A stretch of 64,000 nucleotides of DNA from Cellulophaga sp. Hel_I_12 (GTDB lineage: Bacteria > Bacteroidota > Bacteroidia > Flavobacteriales > Flavobacteriaceae), in assembly GCF_000799565.1 (NCBI RefSeq), contig NZ_JUHB01000001.1, positions 620,001-684,000 of the forward strand, given 5' to 3'. This document shows, piece by piece, positions 36,208 to 45,081 of this stretch. Every line of letters begins with the position of its first letter. Within the stretch, counting starts at the first letter, position 1. The notes under the pieces were generated by a model. That model saw nothing but the letters and a program-made list of their open reading frames with translations. It ran no database searches and was not told where the DNA came from. The position numbers and the translations under genes were made by a program.

Positions 36208-36294
36208 ATGAAATTAGTAAACAAACATCAAATACAACAGACTTTAGAAACATCATCAAGCAGAATCTGGAACCTGAAAAGAAGGTATCGTTAA
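36208..36294 (+). CDS. micro-gene 3 of tandem array, 28-residue basic peptide
   Basis: This is a third copy, 129 bp after the second, with 28 codons. The peptide starts MKLVNKHQIQQ and ends SRIWNLKRRYR. Relative to copy 1, silent changes occur at Gln11 (CAA/CAG), Thr12 (ACA/ACT) and Arg28 (CGA/CGT), and conservative ones at Val9 to Ile and Thr17 to Ser. This pattern is what selection on a protein would leave. The same leader is present. Confidence 0.7.
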   Translation: MKLVNKHQIQQTLETSSSRIWNLKRRYR

Positions 36295-36318
36295 ACAAAA
36301 AATCAAAAAACAACAATC

Positions 36319-36444
36319 ATGAAAATTTTAATCCATCCACAAAAAATAATATCCAAGCGAAACCGCAGATGCATAGAAATCATTAACTCCAGAAGAATTC
36401 ACTTTTTAAAGTTTACATATGACCATCAGTATCCAATCTATTAA
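36319..36444 (+). CDS. micro-gene 4, 41-residue basic peptide at the end of the array
   Basis: ATG at 36319 opens 41 codons ending TAA at 36442-36444, only 24 bp after copy 3. The peptide begins MKILIHPQKIISKRNRRC and ends HQYPIY. It is basic, with one Cys and several Arg/Lys pairs. It is not similar to the three 28-residue peptides but shares position, direction, an A/C-rich leader (AAAACAACAATC) and the terminator. It could be a chance frame; the terminator directly behind it argues that the transcript reaches this far. Confidence 0.45.
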   Translation: MKILIHPQKIISKRNRRCIEIINSRRIHFLKFTYDHQYPIY

Positions 36445-36451
36445 GTACATC

Positions 36452-36489
36452 AAAAAAGCAGTAGCTTTATCAACTACTGCTTTTTTTTT
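36452..36489 (+). terminator. strong terminator of the micro-gene array
   Basis: GCAGTAG (36458-36464) pairs with CTACTGC (36474-36480), extended by A6 on the left and T9 on the right. It can also stop the convergent helicase transcript. Confidence 0.9.
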
Positions 36490-36504
36490 CTTAAATTCTA
36501 AAAC

Positions 36505-38058
36505 TTATTCCTCTGGTGGGTATCCATGAATTTCTTCAAAAACTTCGTCAAAATTTTGACGCAGATATGCGTTTAGTTTTAACTTATAATCATCCTTTAA
36601 CCATTTTAAAAAATTAAAGGTACTTCTGCTGATACACTTTGCGTAGCTTGCGATACGGTTATCGATATCAACATCTAAAATTTTAGCTAAAGCTAGTGCG
36701 TCATAGACATCTTCACTATTTTCAATACAGATTTTAGCGTGCTGTTCTATAGAACGCTCTAAGACCACCTTGGAAGATTCTCCTTTAAACGTTGCCTCAG
36801 TATATACTTCTTTAATATCAAAATAAACCTCTTCTGATTTTGCAAATTGAACTCGTATTTCTTCTGGCATTTCATGCCTAAATTCACTTTCTATATCTTC
36901 ATCATTTTGAAGTCTGTCGATATAAAAGTTAGGTGATTTAAAAATCATCTGCCAATCTAAATCTGCACCCCAAGGCCCAAATCGATGGTAGTTGTTTCCT
37001 AAATCAATCACTTGAAAGCTAGATTTATTATTGAGAATACGCGAGCCCCTACCGATCATTTGATAATATAAGGTCAATGATTTTGTTGCTCTGTTTAATA
37101 TGATGGTATCTATGGTTGGTTCATCAAAACCTGTCGTTAAAATACTCACCGAAGTTAAAATAGCGTCCGGTGTTTCTTTAAACCACTTTAAAATTTGTTT
37201 TCGTTGTTTTTTAGTGGCTGTATTGTCTAAATGCATTACAGGAAGGCCTGCTGCTTTAAACGTATAAAATATTTGGATTGAGGTGTTGATCCCGTTATTA
37301 AAAATCAATGCTTTTTTACCCTTAGAATGTTTTAAATACGCTTGCAGCGTTTTATCTAACATTGCTGGGCTTGTATATAAATCTTCGGATGATTTTACCG
37401 TATAATCTCCGTTAGAACCTACCTCTAAAGAGGTTAAACCCATATCATACTGAAAAACTTCAGCACGGGCTAAAAATTCATTTTCAATTAATGCGCCGAT
37501 CGACTCCCCAGAAATTAATTCATCATAATTATCTTTCATAGGGAGTTCCTTACTAGAACTCAAAGGCGTAGCGGTTACACCAAGAATAAAAGAATTTTCA
37601 AAAAATTTGAACAATTTTGTAAAGGAATTATAATGCGCTTCATCAATAATCACTAAACCGATATCTGAGATATCTAATTTATCATCATTTAAACGATTAT
37701 TAAGCGTTTCGACCATGGCTACAAAGCAAATATACTGGTCTTGATCGTCTAAATTTGCTTTACTATTCACTACTTTATTGGGCACACCAAAACTAGTTAA
37801 CATACCAGAAGTCTGATTACACAGCTCCACACGGTGTGTCATCACCAATACCTTTTTATTATGATTTTTAAGGTATTGACGAACCATCTCAGAGAAAATT
37901 ACGGTTTTTCCTCCTCCTGTGGGTAATTGGTATAGTAAATGGTAATTATCCGCTTCAGTATCGAACTTCTCAAAAATCTTTTGAATAGCTCCTTGCTGGT
38001 AACTATAAAGTTCTTTATCTGTTTTTCTGTCTTGCAATCCTATTGCTGTCTCCGTCAT
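36505..38058 (-). CDS. superfamily 2 helicase, RadD/SSL2-like
   Basis: This 517-residue ATPase has motif I LPTGGGKTVIFSEM at about residues 45-58, motif Ia MTHRVEL, motif II LVIIDEAHYNS, motif III VTATPLS, motif V TTGFDEPTIDT and motif VI YYQMIGRGSR. The order matches the DEAH-like RadD/RecG-type branch of SF2 involved in DNA repair or RNA work. The C-terminal 130 residues lack a recognised domain. A near-perfect -7 box (TAATTTTG, minus strand, 38091-38098) lies upstream. Confidence 0.82.
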   Translation of the reverse strand: MTETAIGLQDRKTDKELYSYQQGAIQKIFEKFDTEADNYHLLYQLPTGGGKTVIFSEMVRQYLKNHNKKVLVMTHRVELCNQTSGMLTSFGVPNKVVNSKANLDDQDQYICFVAMVETLNNRLNDDKLDISDIGLVIIDEAHYNSFTKLFKFFENSFILGVTATPLSSSKELPMKDNYDELISGESIGALIENEFLARAEVFQYDMGLTSLEVGSNGDYTVKSSEDLYTSPAMLDKTLQAYLKHSKGKKALIFNNGINTSIQIFYTFKAAGLPVMHLDNTATKKQRKQILKWFKETPDAILTSVSILTTGFDEPTIDTIILNRATKSLTLYYQMIGRGSRILNNKSSFQVIDLGNNYHRFGPWGADLDWQMIFKSPNFYIDRLQNDEDIESEFRHEMPEEIRVQFAKSEEVYFDIKEVYTEATFKGESSKVVLERSIEQHAKICIENSEDVYDALALAKILDVDIDNRIASYAKCISRSTFNFLKWLKDDYKLKLNAYLRQNFDEVFEEIHGYPPEE

Positions 38059-38090
38059 ACTGTCTTTTTCAAGGGGTACGCAAAATTAAG

Positions 38091-38098
38091 GCGTTTAA
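38091..38098 (-). promoter_or_regulatory. -7 box (TAATTTTG) of the RadD-like helicase gene
   Basis: On the minus strand it matches TAnnTTTG and gives a leader of about 25 nt before the ATG at 38058. No TTG was found at the proper distance. Confidence 0.35.
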
Positions 38099-38239
38099 AA
38101 GGGGAATGCAAAAAAAGTTTATAAGTATATTTCGAAACTCAAAAACTCTAAATTTTGCACAAAATGTAATGGCTTTACTCCTTTCTTATTTTAACTACAC
38201 ATCTAACGAAAGATTGCGAACTAGAACAAATAACGAAAC

Positions 38240-39232
38240 CTAGTTTTTAGCTAATTTTCTCAAGGCCACCCATTGTTTTAACATATCTCTAGAATCACAG
38301 GCAGGGTATCCTAATACTGTTTTGCCAGCAGCAACGTCGCTAACAACTCCAGAACCAGCGCCCACGGTAACTCCAGAATGCAGTGTGGTATGATCATTTA
38401 TAGATGCACTACCGCCTATAATAACTCCATCGCCTAACGTAACAGACCCTGCCAACCCACTATGACCTGCCATAATACAAGAGCGTCCCATAACAGAATT
38501 ATGGCCAATCTGTACTAAGTTATCTATTTTGCAGCCGTCACCGATAATGGTTGAACTGAACTTTCCGCGATCCACGCAAGAGTTCGATCCAATTTCAACT
38601 CCATTGCCAATGACGACATTGCCAATCTGTGGAATCTTAATTAAACCCTGGCCATCTGGACTAGGACGAAAACCAAAACCGTCTGCACCGATACTTACAT
38701 TCGTGTGAAAAATACATTGATGACCAATCACTGTTCGCTCTCTAATCACAGTCCCTGACCAAATAATACAAGAATTGCCAATGGTCGTGTCATCCATAAT
38801 AGTAACATTGGGGTATACCACCGTGCCATCCCCTAAACTTACGTTTTTCCCCACATAACAATTTGCGCCTATTTTAACGCCTTTACCTATCTTAGCTGTT
38901 TCATGAACAACAGCAGTTCTGTGCATTTCTTGTTCAAAAGTTGGGAGTCCTGGGTCAAACAACTCTAAGATTTGAGCCATAGCCAAATCGGCATTTTTAA
39001 CTTTTATCAAAACTCTACCATCACCTGGTTCTAATTCTATTTTTTCATCAATGACAGCCGCAGTAGCCTTCGATGTTTCCCAAAGTTTTGCATATTTTCG
39101 ATTGCCAATAAAAGTAATATTATGAACACCTGCTTTTTCTAATTGCTCGGGAGCACTTATCTTATGACTTGTGTTCCCTAAAATTTCGCCATTTAAAACA
39201 GAATTAATTTCTAATATGGTATACGATTTCAT
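38240..39232 (-). CDS. lpxD: UDP-3-O-acylglucosamine N-acyltransferase
   Basis: This 330-residue enzyme of lipid A synthesis adds the N-linked hydroxyacyl chain. Residues 1-100 form the uridine-binding domain. Residues about 105-295 are left-handed beta-helix hexapeptide repeats (e.g. IGKGVKIGANCYVGKNVSLG), including IMAGHSGLAGS with the catalytic His. The tail is a helical cap. It stands alone here and not with lpxA or lpxC, so it may be a second LpxD-type copy, as some Bacteroidota carry more than one. Confidence 0.9.
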   Translation of the reverse strand: MKSYTILEINSVLNGEILGNTSHKISAPEQLEKAGVHNITFIGNRKYAKLWETSKATAAVIDEKIELEPGDGRVLIKVKNADLAMAQILELFDPGLPTFEQEMHRTAVVHETAKIGKGVKIGANCYVGKNVSLGDGTVVYPNVTIMDDTTIGNSCIIWSGTVIRERTVIGHQCIFHTNVSIGADGFGFRPSPDGQGLIKIPQIGNVVIGNGVEIGSNSCVDRGKFSSTIIGDGCKIDNLVQIGHNSVMGRSCIMAGHSGLAGSVTLGDGVIIGGSASINDHTTLHSGVTVGAGSGVVSDVAAGKTVLGYPACDSRDMLKQWVALRKLAKN

Positions 39233-39405
39233 GCGTGGATTGAATTTTATTAAATAAATATGGTTAAAGATACACTTTAGAAATTATTCTGTTAGTGCCT
39301 TTTCGATCAATTTATATTCATTTTTAAATATCTTAATTTCGCTGCAAAAAGTAAAAAAACAACACAGTAATGTCCCTTTTTAGTTATTTCTGCGCCTTGC
39401 TTTTA

Positions 39406-40764
39406 TCACTTCTTATTGCGTTTATTATAATTTTTATCCCCTCTGGTTTTGGGCTTTGAATACTTTTTAGCTATGATTCTTTGGTAAGAACCTCCCTGAT
39501 TGGTTTTTTTATTTTTTTCAGATTTTTCGTGAAAACTTCCTTGTGATTCTAAGGTTGTTTGATCAGGATTATCAGCTTCAAGAACTCTTGGGCGTTCTTC
39601 TGGTCTCAATTCTTCTGAAATTTCTACATTCGCTGGTATCTTCAGTATAGGAATTTCATAATCCATCAATGCTTCTATAGCCTCTTTATCAGAGGTTTCT
39701 TTTTCCGTAAACATTAAAATTGAATTTCCTTCATGGGCCGCACGACCCGTTCTACCGATTCGGTGCATGTAATTTTCAGGATAATTAGGCGTATCAAAAT
39801 TGATAACATGGGTTATTTTATCTAAATCTAATCCACGCGCCATGACATCTGTCGTTACTAAAATTCTATTTTTACCCTCATCGAATTGGCGAATAGAGCG
39901 CATTCTATAGTTTTGGGTTTTATTAGAATGAATAACACAAACTTCGTTGGAGAACATGGTTTCGATGGACTCAAAAACGACATCTGCACTTTTTTTGTTC
40001 GAAACAAATACGAGTACTTTCTGAAATGTATCTTTATCTTTTAGTAAACGAATCAACAGATTTACTTTCGTATAAAAATTAGGCACGGCATAAGCCGATT
40101 GTGCTATATTTTCTAAGGGAGTACCACTAACCGCAATAGATACTTTTTCAGGCACTGTAAAAAAATCATCAATCAAGGCATCCACATCCGTTGTCATCGT
40201 TGCTGAAAACATGATGTTTTGTCGCTTTACCGGTAAAAGTTCAAAGATATTGGTGAGCTGAAATCGAAATCCTAAATCTAGCATTACATCGACTTCATCA
40301 ATCACCAATTTTTTAATTTCTTTTAGCTTAACCGCCTTACACAGCGCTAAATCGTACAAACGACCGGGCGTAGCGACCAATATATCTGTGCCTTGAGCGC
40401 AAAATTGTTTTTGGGTATTCATGTTAGTACCACCATAAACACCCAAAACTCTAACATTTATATATTTGGCATAACTTTTAATATTTTCCACTACTTGAAT
40501 GACCAGTTCTCTCGTAGGTACTAAAACTAAGACCCTAGGATGTATTTGCTTAGAAAAAGCCAATTCATGCAACAATGGCAACATATACGCCATAGTTTTA
40601 CCAGTTCCTGTTTGTGCGATACCCACGATATCTTTTCCAGATAAAACCACAGGAAAAGCTGCCTTTTGAATAGGGGTAGGTTCCTTAAAACCTAAATCTT
40701 CAATGGCGTAATTTAATTGCTTTTTTAAATTAAAATCTTCGAAAGAATTCATGAATAATCTCAT
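39406..40764 (-). CDS. DEAD-box RNA helicase, RhlE-like, with DEVD motif II
   Basis: This 452-residue helicase has all core motifs: EPTPIQKAAFPVV (Q), AQTGTGKT (I), VPTRELVIQ (Ia), ATPGR, LVIDEVDVMLD (II), SATMTTD (III), TTDVMARGLD (V) and HRIGRTGRAA (VI). The last 75 residues are Lys/Asn/Gly-rich, a typical disordered RNA-binding tail. Motif II is DEVD, so the strict DEAD Ala is Val. ATG at 40752 (MNSFEDFNL) is an equally good start and matches the usual N-terminus better. The gene is divergent from recQ. Confidence 0.88.
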   Translation of the reverse strand: MRLFMNSFEDFNLKKQLNYAIEDLGFKEPTPIQKAAFPVVLSGKDIVGIAQTGTGKTMAYMLPLLHELAFSKQIHPRVLVLVPTRELVIQVVENIKSYAKYINVRVLGVYGGTNMNTQKQFCAQGTDILVATPGRLYDLALCKAVKLKEIKKLVIDEVDVMLDLGFRFQLTNIFELLPVKRQNIMFSATMTTDVDALIDDFFTVPEKVSIAVSGTPLENIAQSAYAVPNFYTKVNLLIRLLKDKDTFQKVLVFVSNKKSADVVFESIETMFSNEVCVIHSNKTQNYRMRSIRQFDEGKNRILVTTDVMARGLDLDKITHVINFDTPNYPENYMHRIGRTGRAAHEGNSILMFTEKETSDKEAIEALMDYEIPILKIPANVEISEELRPEERPRVLEADNPDQTTLESQGSFHEKSEKNKKTNQGGSYQRIIAKKYSKPKTRGDKNYNKRNKK

Positions 40765-40880
40765 TATTTTGTCGCAAAGGTAGCGTATTCTAACATTTCA
40801 AATAGAAAACAGTGCTTTGAGTGTTTGTAAATTGTTTAGGAAAGCACTATTCTCATAGTTTCTAGAGGTTTATTTTCTTG

Positions 40881-40888
40881 TAACTTTG
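40881..40888 (+). promoter_or_regulatory. -7 box (TAACTTTG) of recQ
   Basis: TAACTTTG matches TAnnTTTG 20 bp before the ATG at 40909. A clear -33 box is absent. Confidence 0.4.
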
Positions 40889-40908
40889 CATTTTAAGTTC
40901 TATTCTAC

Positions 40909-43032
40909 ATGCCCAAAACAAGCTATCATACACAGTTGCTACCTACCTTAAAAAAATATTTTGGTTACGATACGTTCCGACCACAGCAGGAAGAGATCAT
41001 AAGCGCTGTTTTAGAGAAAAAAGACGGATTAGTAATTATGCCCACTGGTGGTGGAAAGTCTGTTTGTTTTCAAGTGCCTTCGCTTATTTTTCCGAAAACA
41101 ACCTTAGTTGTTTCTCCATTAATTGCTTTAATGAAAGATCAGGTTGATGGCTGCAATGCGAATGGAATTGCTGCCGCATACTTTAATAGCAGTCAATCTT
41201 CTGAGGAGCAACAAGAGATTATTTCTCGCGTGGTACAACAGGACTTAAAACTACTCTATGTAGCTCCAGAAAGTATGGCATCACTCTCCAACATTATTAA
41301 TGAAACGTATATTAGTTGTATTGCTATTGATGAAGCGCACTGCATTTCGTCATGGGGTCATGATTTTAGACCATCCTATCAACAACTTGGTTTTTTAAAA
41401 CAACAATTACCTGATACGCCTATCATTGCTTTGACCGCAACAGCTGATAAGGCTACCCGTTCAGATATTGTAGCACAATTAGGAATTCCGAATGCAAAAC
41501 AATTCATTACCTCTTTTGACCGAAAAAATATAAGCTTAAGTGTTCGCCCGGCGGATGGCCGGGTAGAACAAATTTTAAATTTTATAGCAAAAAGGCCCAA
41601 TAGCTCGGGGATTATTTATTGTTTAAGTAGAAAAACTACGGAACAATTAGTCGCTAAATTAAAAACTAAAAAAATTAATGCAGAGGCCTATCATGCCGGC
41701 CTAACTTTTAACGAACGCACTAAAGTTCAGGAAGATTTTATTTTTGATAAGACTAAAATTGTGTGCGCAACGATTGCTTTTGGTATGGGAATCGACAAGT
41801 CAAATGTACGTTGGGTTATTCATTACAACATGCCTAAAAATATTGAAGGCTATTACCAAGAAATAGGACGAGCTGGTCGAGACGGAGTCGCCTCTAACGC
41901 CCTACTCTTTCATAGTTATGCTGATGTTATTCAACTGCGCAGATTTGCCGAAGGAGCTTCAAACGAAGAAGTTCAAATAGCCAAATTAGAACGTATGAAA
42001 CAGTTTTCGGAAGCAACTACGTGCCGACGAAAAATTTTATTAAGTTATTTTGGCGAGCTTTTAGCAGAAAACTGCGGTAATTGTGATGTCTGTAAAAGTC
42101 CACCTCAAGTTTTTGACGGTACCATTATCGCCCAAAAAATACTATCCACAGTAGCCCGTGTAAAAGAGAATGAAGCTATTGGTGTTCTTATTGATGTGCT
42201 GCGAGGGGCTAAAAACGCAAGCGTATTAGATAAAGGGTTAGACCAAATAAAAACCTACGGCATTGGACAGGATATTTCATGGAAAGATTGGCAACATTAT
42301 ATTATTCAATTGATAAATCTGGGCTATGCAGAAATTGCTTTTCAGCATCATAATGCCATCCATTTAACTGAATTTTCTAAAAATGTGTTATTTCATAAGG
42401 CAAAAGTGTCGCTTACAAAACCAATTGAACTCGTCGAACAAATAGGCAATCCAAAAGAAAAGACGAAAAAAGTTAAGAAAGAGAAAAGAAGTAGTGAATT
42501 ATTTGAACGCTTACGACTATTAAGACATAAACTTGCCTTAGAAGAAAACATCCCTGCGTATTTGATTTTTAGTGACGCCACACTTCAAGAAATTGTTGAT
42601 GAAAGACCTATTACTGATCATGACTTTATTCACATAAGTGGTGTAGGAAATAGAAAGTTAGAAGTTTACGGTGCTGATTTTATGAATGAAATTAAAGATT
42701 TTAATCAGGAAAAAAATTCTAAAAAAGCCAATACACACAAAGTAACCTACGAACTATACCAGCAAGGATTAAGCATTGATGAAATTTCGGAAAAGCGAAA
42801 CTTAAAGTCTACTACAATTTTTTCACATATTGCTAAATTATATTCAGAGGGTAAGCCCATCAATATTTACGACTTTGTAAGTCCCTCTGAAGTTGAGGAG
42901 ATAAAAAAAGCAAAAGTACAACTGGATAGTCCACCGGCTTTAAAACCCTATTTTGATCACTTTGAAGCGCAAATTGATTATTTTAAAATTCGCTTGGCAT
43001 TGGCTGTTGTTGAAAAAGAAGAACAGACCTAG
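40909..43032 (+). CDS. recQ: ATP-dependent DNA helicase RecQ
   Basis: This 707-residue 3'-5' DNA helicase has the typical N-terminus FGYDTFRPQQEEII, motif I MPTGGGKSVCFQ, motif II AIDEAHCISSWGHDFRP (RecQ-specific aromatic loop) and motif VI EIGRAGRDG. The zinc site is built from C in TCRRKILLSYFGE and the CGNCDVC triplet. An RQC winged helix (about 400-510) and HRDC domain (about 525-600) follow. A further HTH (LYQQGLSIDEISEKRNLKST) sits at about 620-690, typical of the long Bacteroidota RecQ proteins. Its role is recombination repair. It is apparently monocistronic. Confidence 0.95.
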   Translation: MPKTSYHTQLLPTLKKYFGYDTFRPQQEEIISAVLEKKDGLVIMPTGGGKSVCFQVPSLIFPKTTLVVSPLIALMKDQVDGCNANGIAAAYFNSSQSSEEQQEIISRVVQQDLKLLYVAPESMASLSNIINETYISCIAIDEAHCISSWGHDFRPSYQQLGFLKQQLPDTPIIALTATADKATRSDIVAQLGIPNAKQFITSFDRKNISLSVRPADGRVEQILNFIAKRPNSSGIIYCLSRKTTEQLVAKLKTKKINAEAYHAGLTFNERTKVQEDFIFDKTKIVCATIAFGMGIDKSNVRWVIHYNMPKNIEGYYQEIGRAGRDGVASNALLFHSYADVIQLRRFAEGASNEEVQIAKLERMKQFSEATTCRRKILLSYFGELLAENCGNCDVCKSPPQVFDGTIIAQKILSTVARVKENEAIGVLIDVLRGAKNASVLDKGLDQIKTYGIGQDISWKDWQHYIIQLINLGYAEIAFQHHNAIHLTEFSKNVLFHKAKVSLTKPIELVEQIGNPKEKTKKVKKEKRSSELFERLRLLRHKLALEENIPAYLIFSDATLQEIVDERPITDHDFIHISGVGNRKLEVYGADFMNEIKDFNQEKNSKKANTHKVTYELYQQGLSIDEISEKRNLKSTTIFSHIAKLYSEGKPINIYDFVSPSEVEEIKKAKVQLDSPPALKPYFDHFEAQIDYFKIRLALAVVEKEEQT

Positions 43033-43154
43033 TTTATACTTCGAAACTTTAAAGATAAAAGCAGCAATTTATGCAGCTATATTGGCGTGTCTTATTTTTT
43101 AATTGTACCGAACAGAAATAGTCATGATTCATTTCTAGACGTGCAGGAAGCGCA

Positions 43155-43186
43155 TAAAAAAACCGCACAGAAGTGCGGTTTTAAAA
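43155..43186. terminator. bidirectional hairpin terminator
   Basis: AAAACCGCAC (43159-43168) pairs with GTGCGGTTTT (43173-43182) around an AGAA loop. It lies between convergent recQ and cold-shock protein genes. Confidence 0.85.
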
Positions 43187-43205
43187 ATTATTAGTGCGAA
43201 GAAGT

Positions 43206-43649
43206 TTAAATCTTTTTAACGCGAACAGCATTCATCCCTTTCTGTCCTCGTTCTAGTTCAAACTGTACCATATTATTTTCTTTAATTTCTTCTAAGCATC
43301 CATTGATATGTACGAAAAACTTTTCTTGTGTTTCGGTATCCTTAATAAATCCATACCCTTTTGAATCGTTAAAAAACTCAACTCTTCCTTTTCGTGTAGG
43401 ATCTATTTCCTCATCACTTTCTTCCTTTTTCGGTATACCAAGAACGATGCTTTCCGCATCTACTTTTACTTTTTTAGTTGGATCCGGAGGCGTATCTACT
43501 AAATGTCCGTTTTCATCTACGTAGACAAACATACTATCTTGTTCACCGCTTGCTTTACGCTGCTCTTTCTTTTTTGCCTTTTCTTCACGTTTTTTTAAAC
43601 GCTTTTTTTCTCGTTCTTTTTTACCAAAGGTTTCTTGTGCTCTCGCCAT
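43206..43649 (-). CDS. cold-shock domain protein with Lys-rich N-terminus
   Basis: This 147-residue protein has two parts. Residues 1-35 are almost purely Lys/Arg/Glu (KKREREKKRLKKREEKAKKK-like), then a linker containing TPPDPTKKVKVD. The last 65 residues are a cold-shock domain (GRVEFFNDSKGYGFIKD, then KFFVHINGCLEE) with RNP1 and RNP2. It should bind single-stranded RNA or DNA. The layout with a charged extension is common in Flavobacteriia. A possible promoter about 170 bp upstream suggests a long leader, as known for csp mRNAs. Confidence 0.88.
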   Translation of the reverse strand: MARAQETFGKKEREKKRLKKREEKAKKKEQRKASGEQDSMFVYVDENGHLVDTPPDPTKKVKVDAESIVLGIPKKEESDEEIDPTRKGRVEFFNDSKGYGFIKDTETQEKFFVHINGCLEEIKENNMVQFELERGQKGMNAVRVKKI

Positions 43650-44175
43650 TCAAAATTTAAGTTATAATTAATATAAGACCGCTTGTGAAAAGCTGTCGTG
43701 AGGTTATTGAAATTCCGAATGAACACTTGGTACACTAAAGTTGCCGAATATTTTTATAAAGAAGTTGCAATAACGCGCATTGTCGCTCGCTTTTAGAGCT
43801 TTACAATACTTATGCAAATATAGGAAGCTTTTTTTGATTTAAAAAATAGAAAATAACAGGTAATAAATTAAAAATCAAGAAGTTTTAAATTTGTATTCAA
43901 AAATAATCCCATAATCGAATCCTTAACGCCTTACGCAAACATTGTCGCTGATGATAACAAAGCAATTATAAACGAAAAACAGGGTTTTTCTTCGTGTTTT
44001 CCTAAAGAATAGTGTTCGTCACAATTTTAAAATTTATGGCGTATACCATTGTAAGAAAAATTATTTAATCTTTTCCTTAAAACCACTTTTAGAGACTCCG
44101 TAAAATTTCATCAAATTATTGTAATTTAGTTAAAACTAAGACCCTTTAAAATAATAGCACTTAAACTCTAGCATA
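43650..44175. other. intergenic region, probable long leader of the cold-shock gene
   Basis: This 526-bp stretch separates the cold-shock gene and a divergent membrane protein gene. No convincing gene is visible. Its left 160 bp probably form the cold-shock mRNA leader; the right part must hold the promoter of the gene at 44176, which I could not place. Confidence 0.4.
43815..43822 (-). promoter_or_regulatory. -7 box (TATATTTG) upstream of the cold-shock gene
   Basis: On the minus strand TATATTTG is a perfect TAnnTTTG match. The resulting mRNA leader would be about 160 nt. No -33 TTG is visible. Confidence 0.35.
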
Positions 44176-45081
44176 ATGGGGAAAAAAAATGCGGTTATAC
44201 CGCTGATGTACCAAAAGTTACTTTCCGAACCCACCCGAGAGAAAATTGAAAAAATTATTCTTAATATCGCTATTATTAGTTTTTTTATTCACTTGACCAT
44301 TATTTATTTTTTAAAATTTGGCTTCATAGACTTTCCTGCGGATCATGAATTATTAAAAAGTCCTATTTCCGCCGCTTATACGCCGTTTTCTTTTATCCTA
44401 GTCTATGAGGTTTATTTGTTAATTTACTATTTGCCAAAATCATTTACCACCTATATTACCAAGCAGTATGAAATTATTACTTTAATCATCATCCGTAAGT
44501 TATTTAAAGACTTGTCAGCTTTAGAACTTTCTTCTAATTGGTTTGAAATAAAAGGAGATCTTCAATTTACGTATGACCTAATAGGCTCTCTTCTGCTATT
44601 TTATTTAATTTACCAGTTTCAAAAGCAAGGAAGGCGAAGATTTGCTCCCAAGGAAAATATGAGATCTACCATTGAAAAATTCGTGGATAAAAAGAAAATA
44701 ATAGCGCTAGTATTAATGCCCTTATTTTTTATCATGGCACTTTACACGCTTATAAATTGGAGTTTGGAAGTCTACCAGGCTACTTCTCTAGTACCCTCTT
44801 TTGAAAGCATTAATGATCTTTTCTTCGACCAATTTTTTACTGTGCTAATTTTAGTAGATGTGGTTTTATTATTGGTCTCTTTTTTCTATACGAATCAATT
44901 TCATAAAATTATCAGAAACTCGGGATTTGTCATTTCAACAATACTAATTAGAATGTCATTCGGTGTCAGTGGATTAACTAGCACAGTTTTGATCGTGGTA
45001 GCCGTACTTTTTGGATTAGCTATAATTTCAATTCACAATAAATTTGAAAACAATGATTTGCTTGATGATGAACCTATATAA
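44176..45081 (+). CDS. conserved integral membrane protein, unknown function
   Basis: This 301-residue protein has about seven predicted membrane segments (near 27-45, 62-82, 95-110, 135-150, 178-198, 220-240 and 260-285). A basic loop lies around 150-170 (QKQGRRRFAPKENMRS) and the tail is acidic (NNDLLDDEPI). I do not recognise a named family. The short acidic C-terminus and single-gene setting suggest a stand-alone membrane protein typical of Flavobacteriaceae. Confidence 0.7.
   Translation: MGKKNAVIPLMYQKLLSEPTREKIEKIILNIAIISFFIHLTIIYFLKFGFIDFPADHELLKSPISAAYTPFSFILVYEVYLLIYYLPKSFTTYITKQYEIITLIIIRKLFKDLSALELSSNWFEIKGDLQFTYDLIGSLLLFYLIYQFQKQGRRRFAPKENMRSTIEKFVDKKKIIALVLMPLFFIMALYTLINWSLEVYQATSLVPSFESINDLFFDQFFTVLILVDVVLLLVSFFYTNQFHKIIRNSGFVISTILIRMSFGVSGLTSTVLIVVAVLFGLAIISIHNKFENNDLLDDEPI

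Noticed and set aside
35948..36294. The micro-gene array as a CRISPR-like or purely non-coding repeat
   Set aside because: Units are about 130 bp with no short palindromic repeat and no unique spacers of fixed length; variation respects the 28-codon reading frame.
38043..38243. 66-codon frame in the gap between the RadD-like helicase and lpxD
   Set aside because: It starts inside the helicase gene on the other strand, overlaps its promoter region and has no family or context support.
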